A stretch of DNA of 64,000 nt from Pantoea allii (GTDB lineage Bacteria; Pseudomonadota; Gammaproteobacteria; Enterobacterales; Enterobacteriaceae): positions 1-64,000 of the forward strand of contig NZ_NTMH01000054.1 of NCBI RefSeq assembly GCF_002307475.1. Direction: 5' to 3'. Positions within the stretch are counted from its first letter, which is position 1, and every line of letters begins with the position of its first letter. Of the stretch, positions 7,633 through 15,411 are shown one piece after another. The position numbers and the translations under genes were made by a program. The notes under the pieces are model-generated. The model was given only the letters and a program-made list of their open reading frames with translations, ran no database searches and had not been told where the DNA came from.

Positions 7633-9780
7633 TCAGAATGAGGCCGTTATTGAGGCATACATGGTGCGACCGGGCACCGCGTAATTGTTGCCTGAATCCC
7701 CGCTTGAGGACGGATTGTCAGAGACAGGATTTTTATCAAAAAGATTGTCCAGCCCGACATTAAACTTAAGGTGTTTCGTTGCCCTGTATTGTCCTGACAG
7801 ACCATAAATCATGTAGGCTTTTCGGATACGTGCTGTCGCGGTATTGCCTCGTGCGGCCTGGTCTGCGCTGCTGTTCAGTCCCAGCATTTTTCCATAGTAT
7901 TTTGCGGTAAATGAAAGGCTTATGTCGTCATTAACCTGCCAGTCAAGAGAAGACCAGGTGGAGAGTTTTGGCGTTGTCACTAACATCACGCCCAGAGAAT
8001 CTTCGGCTTTAATCATTCGCGTGAGCGTGTTATTCAGTGACAGACGCTTCATCCAGGGACCCTTTTCTTCTGATATCAAAGGAAGGGTTAAATTGCCCTC
8101 CAGGCCCTGGGTGCGCGCAGTGTCAAGATTGACGCGTTCAAGCCAGTAGCGGCCGGAGGTATCGCCCGGAATATAGCCAACAGGGGCAGCGGCAATTTTG
8201 TCTTTGAATCGGCTGTCAAAGAAAGTCAGTCCTGCGCTCCATCCCTCGTAATCGAAGATTGCGCCAACTTCCCAGTTTTGTGATGTTTCAGGCTTGAGTT
8301 GGTCGCTGCCCATCGTGTAACAACCCCCGCCGTTGTAATCGGCATAGCCGTTACATCCCGCGCCTTTTGAGGATTCAATAAAGCCTTTGCTTGCCTGGCG
8401 CACGCTGGGTGCTTTAAAACCTTCTGAATAACCGCCTTTTAATGTCCACGCGTCCGTGGCTTGCCAGACCAGATAGGCGCGCGGCGTTGTCCTGTTACCG
8501 TAATCGGTATTATCTCTGCGCAGGCCCAGAGTCAGTGAAACATCCTCCAGCAGGTCGATCTGGTCTTCGACGAACAGGCCGGTGCTTTTGGCTTCACCGC
8601 TGTGTTTGCCGTAGGTGCTGGAGGCGTCCGCTACCACGCCGATAGAACGAGGATTGTTCAGCTCTTCTTTTTTCCACTGTGCGCCGAATGTCAGGTTGTG
8701 CGGTAAGCCGAACTCAAAAGGCAGGTTAATATCGCCTTCCACGATGCTTTCTTTATTCCATAGCGCGACATCCTGGCTGCCCGTTACCGTAGCGCCAGAA
8801 ATCACCGGGATATCGGACACCCAGTTTTTGAACTTATTTTGATAGGCGTTCAGCTTCACCGTGCCAAAGTCAAAAATACCGCGATAATCCAACGCATAAT
8901 TTTCACGTTCAAGTTTATCCACGCCACGCAGCGCAATTTCACTGCCGTCACTGGACTCGCCGGGAATCCCTTTTTCGGTTCCCTGCTGAGTGGAAACGGA
9001 CAGGCGGTGATTAGGGGTAATATCCCAGCCGAGTTCTGCGCCGTAATTTTCATTTTTGCGTCCTTCCTGGCCGCTTCCCCAGCGCAATGCGTCGGTCTCG
9101 CTTTTATCCGCTTCGCGCTTATTCCACGAACCGTTAACGCGTAAATCAAATCCATTTCCCAGCGGGCCGCCGATGCTGCCTGTCCAGGTCTGAGTGTTTC
9201 CCCGGTTACCATCTTGCGGCTGACGGGTGCCTGCCGTTAATGCACCGTGCCAGGCATCATTATTTTTTTTGGTGATAATATTCACCACACCGCCCATCGC
9301 ATCTGAACCATAGAGCGCGGACATTGGCCCTCTGACCACTTCAATACGTTCAATGGATTCGGTTGGAATCCAGTTAATGTCGTCGAAATAGTTTTGCTGT
9401 GTGCTTTTGATGCCGTTACTTGAGCCTATGCGTTTTCCATCCACCAACAACAGCGTATATGCCGCTGGCATTCCGCGCAGTTGAATACCGGAACTCACGT
9501 CTGTACCAATCGCTTTTGTTACGCCTGCGACACGTTCGAGAATATCCGCCAAATCCGTGGCCGATTTACCGATGTCTCTTTCCAGCTGTTCTGCGGTGAT
9601 GACAGAGATGGATGCGGGCGCATCTTTAAGCCGTTGTTCAATTGCCGATGCCGTTACCACCATCACATCTTCATTGTCGTCGTTAATATCAGGCTCAGCC
9701 AGAGCGGGGGAAACCATACCAAAGGCGGGAATGAATAAACTCGTAGTAATATGACGGGTGATTTTTTTTAACGGCAGCAT
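7633..9780 (-). CDS. TonB-dependent siderophore receptor (FepA/IrgA/CirA-like)
   Basis: 715-residue outer-membrane receptor. A signal peptide ends near SPALA-EPD. The TonB box is probably DVMVVTAS, followed by a plug domain (about residues 35-150) with VRGPMSALYGSDAMGGVVNI, and then a 22-strand barrel ending in the terminal aromatic residue (YASITASF). A pair of Cys in CNGYADYNGGGC marks an extracellular loop, as in catecholate receptors of the FepA/IrgA/CirA group. The start at 9780 has AAAGGA 9 nt upstream. The gene sits upstream of the ABC importer in the same direction with a 270-bp gap, and a Fur-like box lies before it. Function: ferric-siderophore uptake, probably a catecholate. Confidence 0.88.
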   Translation of the reverse strand: MLPLKKITRHITTSLFIPAFGMVSPALAEPDINDDNEDVMVVTASAIEQRLKDAPASISVITAEQLERDIGKSATDLADILERVAGVTKAIGTDVSSGIQLRGMPAAYTLLLVDGKRIGSSNGIKSTQQNYFDDINWIPTESIERIEVVRGPMSALYGSDAMGGVVNIITKKNNDAWHGALTAGTRQPQDGNRGNTQTWTGSIGGPLGNGFDLRVNGSWNKREADKSETDALRWGSGQEGRKNENYGAELGWDITPNHRLSVSTQQGTEKGIPGESSDGSEIALRGVDKLERENYALDYRGIFDFGTVKLNAYQNKFKNWVSDIPVISGATVTGSQDVALWNKESIVEGDINLPFEFGLPHNLTFGAQWKKEELNNPRSIGVVADASSTYGKHSGEAKSTGLFVEDQIDLLEDVSLTLGLRRDNTDYGNRTTPRAYLVWQATDAWTLKGGYSEGFKAPSVRQASKGFIESSKGAGCNGYADYNGGGCYTMGSDQLKPETSQNWEVGAIFDYEGWSAGLTFFDSRFKDKIAAAPVGYIPGDTSGRYWLERVNLDTARTQGLEGNLTLPLISEEKGPWMKRLSLNNTLTRMIKAEDSLGVMLVTTPKLSTWSSLDWQVNDDISLSFTAKYYGKMLGLNSSADQAARGNTATARIRKAYMIYGLSGQYRATKHLKFNVGLDNLFDKNPVSDNPSSSGDSGNNYAVPGRTMYASITASF

Positions 9781-9862
9781 AACGATTAATCCTTTAACGA
9801 TTGTCATCCAGTTGAGGAAGCCACACTCGAAAGAAATCATAATTCCATATGCAAATGGGAAT

Positions 9863-9881
9863 CAACTCAAGAATCATTATC
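9863..9881. promoter_or_regulatory. Fur box upstream of the siderophore receptor
   Basis: The 19-bp stretch has a perfect right half (AATCATTATC) against the Fur consensus palindrome and scores 12 of 19 overall. It lies about 85 bp before the receptor start, as expected for iron repression by Fur. Seen by eye only; a weight-matrix scan would settle its strength. Confidence 0.55.
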
Positions 9882-9900
9882 AATTGTCGAAAAAATAAAT

Positions 9901-10870
9901 CCGTCCGGAAACTGAATAGTTTTTTTAACGGATAAAGGCGAGCGGGAGGAGAGGGCGGCACCACGAATCGCTCGCGAGAGTTTGGCGTTAACTGATTTAA
10001 TTGAAATGATTTTTACTTATGATTTTCTGGATTTAACATTGAATTAACGGTAAGAATAAATAATAAGGTGCCTATAAGTAACTTGCAAAGATTAAATATT
10101 CTCTTCTTTGTAATTCATCACCTTTTAAGAGTGAGTAACGATTTTTTATTGAATAGTTAACTCATAATCAACTTTACAGGAACGTTTAAAACATAACTTG
10201 GCTTTGTCCGGTTTGGTTCCGGCATTGTGCGGATGACGTGTCATTCAGATTTGTCATGGTTTCATGACAATACAGGGTAAGACAGGCTGAAATGATGGGA
10301 ATATCTGGGCATATATCCCTAACCGCTACGAAAGTGGTTATCGGGTGAGCGAGGGCTTAGCCTCTGTTTTAAACAGGACTTTAAACCCGAAAAGTTTTTG
10401 ACGCCACCTTGCTCGTGATAGAAAGGAGTGCGGAGTTTGGGGGCGTCATTCACTTTTATTTTCCACACAGAACCACTAATGAAACTGAATGTTATGGTTT
10501 CGTCATTTACCGACAGCTGTTAGAAAGAACCTGATGAAGAGGTATTGCCAGTTTGCAGGCTTTCAATATTCCCTTTGCTCAAGCTGATTAGCGTTACAGT
10601 TAAAGAGAATATCCTCTGTCGTGAACAGCAGATATCTGTCGTTATCGACCTTTATCGTTGTGCGTTAATCGTGATACCTGTCGGTTTATTCTGATAACAA
10701 CTTAAGAAATTGCCTGCTTAACATGCGTGGCTTTATTTTTTTACGCAGAGTCACCGAAGCGGTTTGCTTCATCCTCCTCCAAAACGCTATTTCAAAAGTT
10801 CTATGACGGCTTCGCATAATAAATTAGCGTTCTGATTAATTTATACCGTTGCCAGACTAATCAACGGATT
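9901..10870. other. 970-bp gene-free region left of the hydrolase operon
   Basis: No convincing protein gene is present on either strand. The DNA is AT-rich. It holds the inverted repeat at 10251-10270 (TTGTCATG and CATGACAA around a GTTT spacer) and the folded element at 10318-10452 described separately. The remainder has only very short frames. The texture suits a decayed mobile element or a long non-coding spacer; I cannot assign a function to the rest. Confidence 0.6.
10318..10452 (+). ncRNA. Candidate structured RNA, resembling phage C4-type antisense RNA
   Basis: Three nested foldable units follow one another on the plus strand. First is a 7-bp hairpin (AACCGCT/AGTGGTT, 10321-10339). 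Second, an outer CGGGT/ACCCG helix encloses two hairpins (GAGG/CCTC and CTGTTT/AAACAG). Third, a GACGCC/GGCGTC helix closes a CCTT/AAGG hairpin. The order of stems and the short conserved-looking strings recall C4/IsrK-type antisense RNAs of P1- and P4-like phages, but I rely on memory and cannot align it. An inverted repeat at 10251-10270 lies just upstream. A covariance search (Rfam C4, RF01695) would decide. Confidence 0.35.
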
Positions 10871-11767
10871 TTAATGTGCGTACTGACCAAAAAACGCGGC
10901 TAGCGCATGGGCCGTGGCTTCGGGTTGCTCCTCGGGCTGGAAATGTCCGCAATCCGAGAGACGCTGACCCTGTACATCATCGCCGTAGGCTTTCAACGTG
11001 GCAGCCATATCAGGAATGGAGCCCTGGTCGGCGGACAGTCCCAGTACCGGCATGGCCAACCGCCCCAGCCTGACCAGTTCTGCATTTTGCGCAGCGGATT
11101 GAGACAGCGCTCTGTAAAATGCCAGCCCGGCGCGTAAACCCCCCGGTGTTTTAAGCAACCGCTCATATTCGGTCAGTTCAGTCTCGCCATAACAGCTGTG
11201 ATCAGCGGCTTTCTCGCGGAAAAACCATTCCAGATAAATGCGCTCACGTCCTGCCAGCAAGGCTTCAGGAAGATCAGCCACGGCATGGAAGGCAAAATGC
11301 CATGTTTTCCAGGATTTGTCGGAGGCCGACGGCAGTTTATCCGGCAGGGATATTCCCGGGATACCGGCATCCATCAGGGTCAGCGCACGTATTTCATCGC
11401 CATATAACATTGCATAGGTAAAGGCGACCCAGGCACCGACGTCATGCGCGGCAAGAAAGTACGATCCTAAATCAAGTGAATCGACAAAAGCATGCAGTCG
11501 CGTGGCAACCGTTTGAGTGTCGTAACCGGAAAGCGGCTTATCTGTGTCCCCCTGTCCCGGCAAATCAACGGCAATAATTCGGTATTTATCAGCCAGGGGA
11601 CGCATGACATTTCGCCATGCAAACCAGCTTTCGGGGAAACCTGCCAGTAACACCAGGGGAAAGCCATCCTCACGACCGCCCGTCACATAATGAAAGCGCA
11701 GACCATTTACACGCGCAAAGTGGTGACTAAAACCATCGGGTGCAGCGGGGAGCATAAAAGCAGACAT
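10871..11767 (-). CDS. Alpha/beta hydrolase (epoxide hydrolase/haloacetate dehalogenase-like)
   Basis: 298-residue alpha/beta-hydrolase. The oxyanion segment is LLAGFPESWFAWR (about residue 40). The nucleophile elbow is AAHDVGAWVA, with Asp at about residue 109 rather than Ser. The catalytic His lies in SDCGHFQPEEQP near the C-terminus. An Asp nucleophile is characteristic of epoxide hydrolases and fluoroacetate/haloalkane dehalogenases, so carbon-oxygen or carbon-halogen bond hydrolysis is likelier than ester cleavage. Cytoplasmic, no signal peptide. It is the last gene of a TetR-YdcZ-hydrolase operon with 3-bp gaps, so it is probably induced when the TetR protein meets a toxic small molecule. 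Exact substrate unknown. Confidence 0.82.
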   Translation of the reverse strand: MSAFMLPAAPDGFSHHFARVNGLRFHYVTGGREDGFPLVLLAGFPESWFAWRNVMRPLADKYRIIAVDLPGQGDTDKPLSGYDTQTVATRLHAFVDSLDLGSYFLAAHDVGAWVAFTYAMLYGDEIRALTLMDAGIPGISLPDKLPSASDKSWKTWHFAFHAVADLPEALLAGRERIYLEWFFREKAADHSCYGETELTEYERLLKTPGGLRAGLAFYRALSQSAAQNAELVRLGRLAMPVLGLSADQGSIPDMAATLKAYGDDVQGQRLSDCGHFQPEEQPEATAHALAAFFGQYAH

Positions 11768-11770
11768 AAT

Positions 11771-12211
11771 CTATTCCTGTAGTAAAAGTACAGTACCGGC
11801 TAACAGCAGAACCGCTGCCATGGCGCGTTGTACTGTAATGGGATGAGGGGGAACACCAAACAGACCGAAACGATCAATCACCAGAGAAAAGGCTACCTGC
11901 CCGGCGATAACCAGGGCGACCATCGCGGCGGCACCCAGGCGCGGTAGACTGACCGTGACGCCAGCCAGCGTCATCACACCGCAAATACCGCCAAACCACG
12001 CCCATAAAGGCAGAGACGGCAGGGATGAGGTGCGCGGGAAGGTTCCGGTTGTGATAGCCCCGAGTATAAAAAGAACGAGTGCCGAAACCAGTGCCGATAC
12101 CGCCGCCGCCCAAATCGGTGAGCCCAGCGCATGGCCCAGGCGAGCATTGAAGACCGCCTGCAACGGCAGCATCGCCCCGGCGAGAACGGCAATAACGACG
12201 TAAATAATCAT
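11771..12211 (-). CDS. DMT-superfamily membrane protein, YdcZ (DUF606) family
   Basis: 146-residue membrane protein with five hydrophobic segments beginning MIIYVVIAVLAGAMLPLQ. It belongs to the YdcZ/DUF606 family of half-size drug/metabolite transporters, which are thought to act as dimers of inverted units. Conserved marks include NARLGHALGSPIWAA after the first span and VIAGQVAFSLVIDRFGLFG near residue 105. It lies between the TetR regulator and the hydrolase with 3-bp gaps on both sides, so the three are co-transcribed. A detoxification role (efflux plus hydrolysis of the same compound) is inference from the operon. Confidence 0.8.
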   Translation of the reverse strand: MIIYVVIAVLAGAMLPLQAVFNARLGHALGSPIWAAAVSALVSALVLFILGAITTGTFPRTSSLPSLPLWAWFGGICGVMTLAGVTVSLPRLGAAAMVALVIAGQVAFSLVIDRFGLFGVPPHPITVQRAMAAVLLLAGTVLLLQE

Positions 12212-12214
12212 GGC

Positions 12215-12832
12215 TTATTCCAGTACCTTCAGCGCCTGAGCCACAAAACGCTCAGTATCCTGTGTGAGGGTTGAGGCTTTTCCGATGACGCGCATTCCCT
12301 GAAGTAACGCCAGAATGACCTCGGCAGCGGCGGTTTCGTTGGTAGTCGCGGCAATGGAACCGTCCTGTTTTCCGTTTTTAATCAATTCCGCAATGTTGCT
12401 GCGTCGCTTTGCCAGCTGTTTCTCCAGACTACTGGCCGCAGCGCCAAGCTGGTCGAAGCTGGTGACACCGGCCACCACCATGCAGCCCAGCTTGCCGTCT
12501 TTTCCCTGACTGAGCTCAACATAGTCCCGCAGCAGTTCCGCAAGCTTGTCTTTACTCGTTGCCGCCTTTTCCAGCCGGGTTTTTATCTGTTCTTCGCGAA
12601 GAAACACATAGCGCTCAAGCGCCATGGCAAAAACACCCTGTTTGTCTTTATACGCCTTGTAAACGCTACCGGTACTGAGGTTGGTGGCCGCGGTGATGTC
12701 ACTGATGCTGACGCCACTAAAGCCACGATCGCGGAAAAGGCTAATGGCCCCGTCCAGAAATTGTTCTTCGTTGAAAGCGCGTGGTCGCCCCGCAGAGGAT
12801 TGCGCACTACCGGTATGGGAAGAGGGTTTCAT
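12215..12832 (-). CDS. TetR/AcrR family transcriptional regulator
   Basis: 205-residue TetR-type regulator. The N-terminal helix-turn-helix domain spans about residues 17-65, with GFSGVSISDITAATNLSTGSVY as the recognition region, followed by the helical ligand-binding domain. A serine-rich tail of about 15 residues precedes the domain. It is the first gene of its operon, and an 18-bp perfect palindrome (12848-12865) lies 16 bp upstream of its start, so it very probably represses itself and the transporter and hydrolase behind it. Confidence 0.87.
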   Translation of the reverse strand: MKPSSHTGSAQSSAGRPRAFNEEQFLDGAISLFRDRGFSGVSISDITAATNLSTGSVYKAYKDKQGVFAMALERYVFLREEQIKTRLEKAATSKDKLAELLRDYVELSQGKDGKLGCMVVAGVTSFDQLGAAASSLEKQLAKRRSNIAELIKNGKQDGSIAATTNETAAAEVILALLQGMRVIGKASTLTQDTERFVAQALKVLE

Positions 12833-12847
12833 GGCTAACCTCCAATT

Positions 12848-12865
12848 AGGAAATGATCATTTCCT
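12848..12865. promoter_or_regulatory. Palindromic operator for the adjacent TetR regulator
   Basis: AGGAAATGATCATTTCCT is a perfect 18-bp palindrome directly upstream of the TetR start. A second copy matching 13 of 16 core bases (GGAAATGATTATTAGC) begins at 12971, about 120 bp further upstream. A strong palindrome plus a degenerate second site is typical of TetR-family autoregulation. Confidence 0.7.
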
Positions 12866-13377
12866 TTTTAGGGCATAGAGGGTGAGGTTGTCAAGGGGAA
12901 GGATGGGGAGGGGGGTTTTGGGGAGGTTGTGGGTGGGTTGGAGTTTCTGCGATATTCTGATGAAAAAATTGGAAATGATTATTAGCTGATAGTTTTGTAA
13001 AAGAAGGGTTTAAGGTAGTTAGGTGAGGGGGAAGGGGAGTGAATTTTTTGTAAGATCTTTGACGATGGTAGAAAGTAAACAGCATTTATTCGTTTTACTG
13101 CTGCTACGTATTGAACGTTATTTTACAAACCCAGTTTTTATTTTATGCTTCAATCTATACTTATTGCTTAGTAAAGCACTTTCTGGATTATTCATATAGA
13201 CTGGTCTGCCCAGGATAGATTTTCTTCCCTGTATTCGTAGTACAGGAAAAAGAATGAATCATTTGGTAATCTTAATAAACCTCAATGTATTCAGGTTTCC
13301 ACTATTTCAGGCTTTATTTTGACCTGGTAACAAACAAGCGAAACCTAACACTCATTCTGTTAATATTGGCTCGAAAC
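12866..13377. other. Intergenic region left of the DUF943 gene
   Basis: About 510 bp without a supportable gene. The left third carries the G-rich tract and the degenerate second operator copy (12971-12986). The right two thirds are AT-rich, with no recognisable terminator, RNA or repeat. This abrupt change in texture may mark the edge of acquired DNA. Confidence 0.5.
12905..12937 (+). other. G-rich tract with G-quadruplex potential
   Basis: Five runs of three or more G (GGGG, GGGGGG, GGGG, GGG, GGG) occur within 33 bases with loops of 1-7 nt, satisfying the usual G-quadruplex pattern on the plus strand. Further purine runs follow near 13023-13040. It lies between the two candidate TetR operator copies, outside any gene. 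Such a tract is unusual in this genome context. Confidence 0.55.
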
Positions 13378-13770
13378 TTATTTAAATTGATATTTTACAC
13401 CACCATCTCGTGTGCGCCAGATCATCATGAGAATGTTTTTATCAATGCAGTTTTTCGGTGATTTTATGTCTGAGAAGCAAAGCCTGTCTTCTTTACCTTC
13501 CTCCTGATAGCCATTGCCATACGCATAGATTGCAATAAGAAATGGCACTTTATCTCCAGTTGGAATTTTGTACTTTTCAAGTATTTTATTTTGGTTTTGT
13601 TTCCACCAACTGATCTTTGCTGCGTCAGTCAATGGTAATTTATCGACAATAATCTGTGCCGTACTGCCATCGTAATGTGCGTCAATAACTGAAACGTCTT
13701 TTTTTTCATTAAAAAGAAAAAACGCGACGCATAATAGTAGTGTAAGTAGTAAAACTATCAACTTTCGCAT
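13378..13770 (-). CDS. DUF943 family protein (putative immunity partner)
   Basis: 130-residue protein with an N-terminal hydrophobic segment (about residues 4-19, LIVLLLTLLLCVAFFLF) that anchors or exports it, followed by a small soluble domain. KLPLTDAAKISWW and KYKIPTGDKVPF are the family marks by which I recognise DUF943, a family largely confined to enterobacteria. Two Cys (RLCFSD and KNCIDK) could form a periplasmic disulfide. Its ATG overlaps the stop of the DUF3289 gene (TAATG), so the two are translationally coupled. An immunity role for a membrane-anchored product behind a possible toxin is inference, not established by the sequence. Confidence 0.7.
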   Translation of the reverse strand: MRKLIVLLLTLLLCVAFFLFNEKKDVSVIDAHYDGSTAQIIVDKLPLTDAAKISWWKQNQNKILEKYKIPTGDKVPFLIAIYAYGNGYQEEGKEDRLCFSDIKSPKNCIDKNILMMIWRTRDGGVKYQFK

Positions 13771-14615
13771 TATCGGTTTCCTTTTATGTCAATCACTGCT
13801 TCCATATTAGTCAGGAAGGGACGAAACCCTAATCTATCAAAATGTTGCAAAATAAACCAGATTTTAAAAAACTGAAACTGGCTAAACATCTTCTTACGTA
13901 TATCGCTGACATCCAGGCCGAAATGGTCCTGACCAGTAAACTTGATACTTGCTTGCCATCCAGTGTTGCTAACATCTAAATTTATTATTTCAATCTTCGT
14001 TGCATGAACATCATGAATTGTAATACCCATGCCATTTATTTTATCAACTATGAAAGAATCAAATTTGGGCAGTATGGAAATTTTTATTGCAGAGGCTAAA
14101 TCATTCAGTCGATCTTGAGGAAATCCTCGTTTGTTATAATCAACAAATAATCCAATAGCTTCTTGCATGATAGCCGTTGTTTTTTTAGCAGAATAATCAG
14201 AGTGTAATTTATCACGGTAGGCGTTATTCAACTGTGGATGATTAAAAGCTGAACCTTGTGAAAACTGAAAGTGCTTTAGCATCAAGTTGATTAAAATTCT
14301 GTACGGACCGACAAACGAATAAGGTAGAGATGTTACCTGCATTTCCTCAAACAATAGTTGCGCGCATTGCTGAATGCTTAGCTTACTGCCACGGTTGAGG
14401 CCACCATAAGCACCTGTGAACCTCGATTGTGGGCTATCAAATGCTGTCAATCTGGTTAAGGTGTAGGGATCAACCACATTTGATATATTGACCAGTCCAA
14501 ACTCTCGTTTTAGCCTCTGTTCTGAAATATCCCCGTATCGCATATCGTCAGAGGCAAAATCATTAAAACGCCTTTGTGTCGTAAAAATTGTCGCTGGAAA
14601 TGTCGCATTGCTCAT
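13770..14615 (-). CDS. DUF3289 family protein (putative toxin/effector)
   Basis: 281-residue protein ending in the DUF3289 region (about residues 110-275), which includes the conserved TGQDHFGLDVSDI and FKIWFILQHFDRLGFRPF segments. The first 100 residues include a YGDISEQRLKREFGL stretch and no signal peptide, so any export would need a dedicated secretion system. It is followed, with a one-base stop/start overlap, by a DUF943 gene, a pairing I recall from other enterobacterial genomes and which has the layout of a toxin-immunity couple. Catalytic activity is unknown. Low-GC codon use compared with the core genome suggests acquisition. Confidence 0.65.
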   Translation of the reverse strand: MSNATFPATIFTTQRRFNDFASDDMRYGDISEQRLKREFGLVNISNVVDPYTLTRLTAFDSPQSRFTGAYGGLNRGSKLSIQQCAQLLFEEMQVTSLPYSFVGPYRILINLMLKHFQFSQGSAFNHPQLNNAYRDKLHSDYSAKKTTAIMQEAIGLFVDYNKRGFPQDRLNDLASAIKISILPKFDSFIVDKINGMGITIHDVHATKIEIINLDVSNTGWQASIKFTGQDHFGLDVSDIRKKMFSQFQFFKIWFILQHFDRLGFRPFLTNMEAVIDIKGNR

Positions 14616-14787
14616 TGAAGTATTCCTTTACTTGTACCCATAACAACTTCAATGACACTTAGCGCTTTTAAGGGAGCTAATCGCCAGTACTGCCATTGAG
14701 AGCAATATTATATCGCCGCAGGCACTGATGAAACACTAAATAATTCATGTTTTGAACGAATTTAACAAAAAATGGTTAATGGTGCTG

Positions 14788-15042
14788 TCAGTACTTACGG
14801 CCCAATGCCACCTGTAATACTTCCTTATCCAGCATAGTTTCTGCAAGCAACTTCTTTAGACAGGTGTTCTCTTCTTCAGGCGATTTAAGGCGTTTGACTT
14901 CAGGGAATTCTCTGCCACCAAACTTCTTGCACCAGGTGTAAAAGGTGGCGTCAAAGTTACGACATAGGTCACAGTCGGATATGCCGGCTTTAGCTTCGCG
15001 GAGAATACTGATGATCTGCTCGTCAGAAAAGCGCTTCTTCAT
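14788..15042 (-). pseudogene. Remnant IS3-family transposase orfA
   Basis: 84-residue frame matching the helix-turn-helix OrfA of IS3-family elements (IS407/IS51-like): MKKRFSDEQIISILREAKAG, VKRLKSPEEENTCLKKLLAE and VLQVALGRKY. Within the helix-turn-helix the usual CRKHAISDATFYTW is shortened to CRNFDATFYTW, a three-codon loss, and no orfB follows; the DNA after the stop has no transposase coding. The element is therefore a dead fragment of an insertion sequence lying between the DUF3289 gene and the Shango operon. Confidence 0.8.
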
Positions 15043-15115
15043 GGGGATGCCCTCACGTTGTTGTTGAAGACATTACTAACATAGCGGCGTGTTAATCAAC
15101 GTGAGTAGGTCAGTG
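14788..15115 (-). mobile_element. Truncated IS3-family insertion sequence (5' end retained)
   Basis: The retained part comprises orfA plus about 70 bp upstream. The segment near 15097-15110 read on the minus strand (CTGACCTACTCACGTTG) looks like the outer end of an IS407-group element, whose termini begin TGA-C. The opposite end and orfB are missing, so the right-hand inverted repeat cannot be paired. Boundaries are approximate. Confidence 0.5.
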
Positions 15116-15254
15116 TCATCATACAGCCGTGATCTGCACTCCCAGTACATTTGCTTGCATGTTAACGTAACAGTAGTACAACATCATTCTAAAGTGCATT
15201 ACCCAACAGGCTTTTTTAGACCTAAAAAATTCACTGCTGGTTAAGTACATTATT

Positions 15255-15281
15255 CAATGATTTTTGTCATTTAAATCATTG
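15255..15281. promoter_or_regulatory. Inverted repeat upstream of the Shango operon
   Basis: CAATGATT and AATCATTG form an 8-bp inverted repeat with an 11-bp spacer, about 130 bp before the first Shango gene and in the AT-rich stretch that must hold its promoter. It could be an operator, but no regulator gene is adjacent. Seen directly; the function is a guess. Confidence 0.35.
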
Positions 15282-15411
15282 GTTTGATTTTGATTGTGAT
15301 TTGCTTTAAACCCTCGCAATTTAGAAGTATTATTTTAAGATTAATCCCCTTGCTCCTTTTGCTCTCATCACTTTCCAGGTGTGCGTGAGGAATGATTTTA
15401 AGGTATATATC

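Noticed and set aside
12891..13085. 64-codon proline-rich frame on the minus strand
   Set aside because: The prolines arise from the G-rich tract on the other strand; there is no ribosome site or conserved motif.
13254..13322. 22-residue hydrophobic frame with an AG-rich sequence before its ATG
   Set aside because: Too short and in AT-rich spacer; could be a type I toxin-like peptide, but no antisense RNA features were seen.
15379..15411. GTG start for sngA eleven codons upstream
   Set aside because: The ATG at 15412 has a better Shine-Dalgarno and begins exactly at the membrane span; the extension adds no recognisable sequence.
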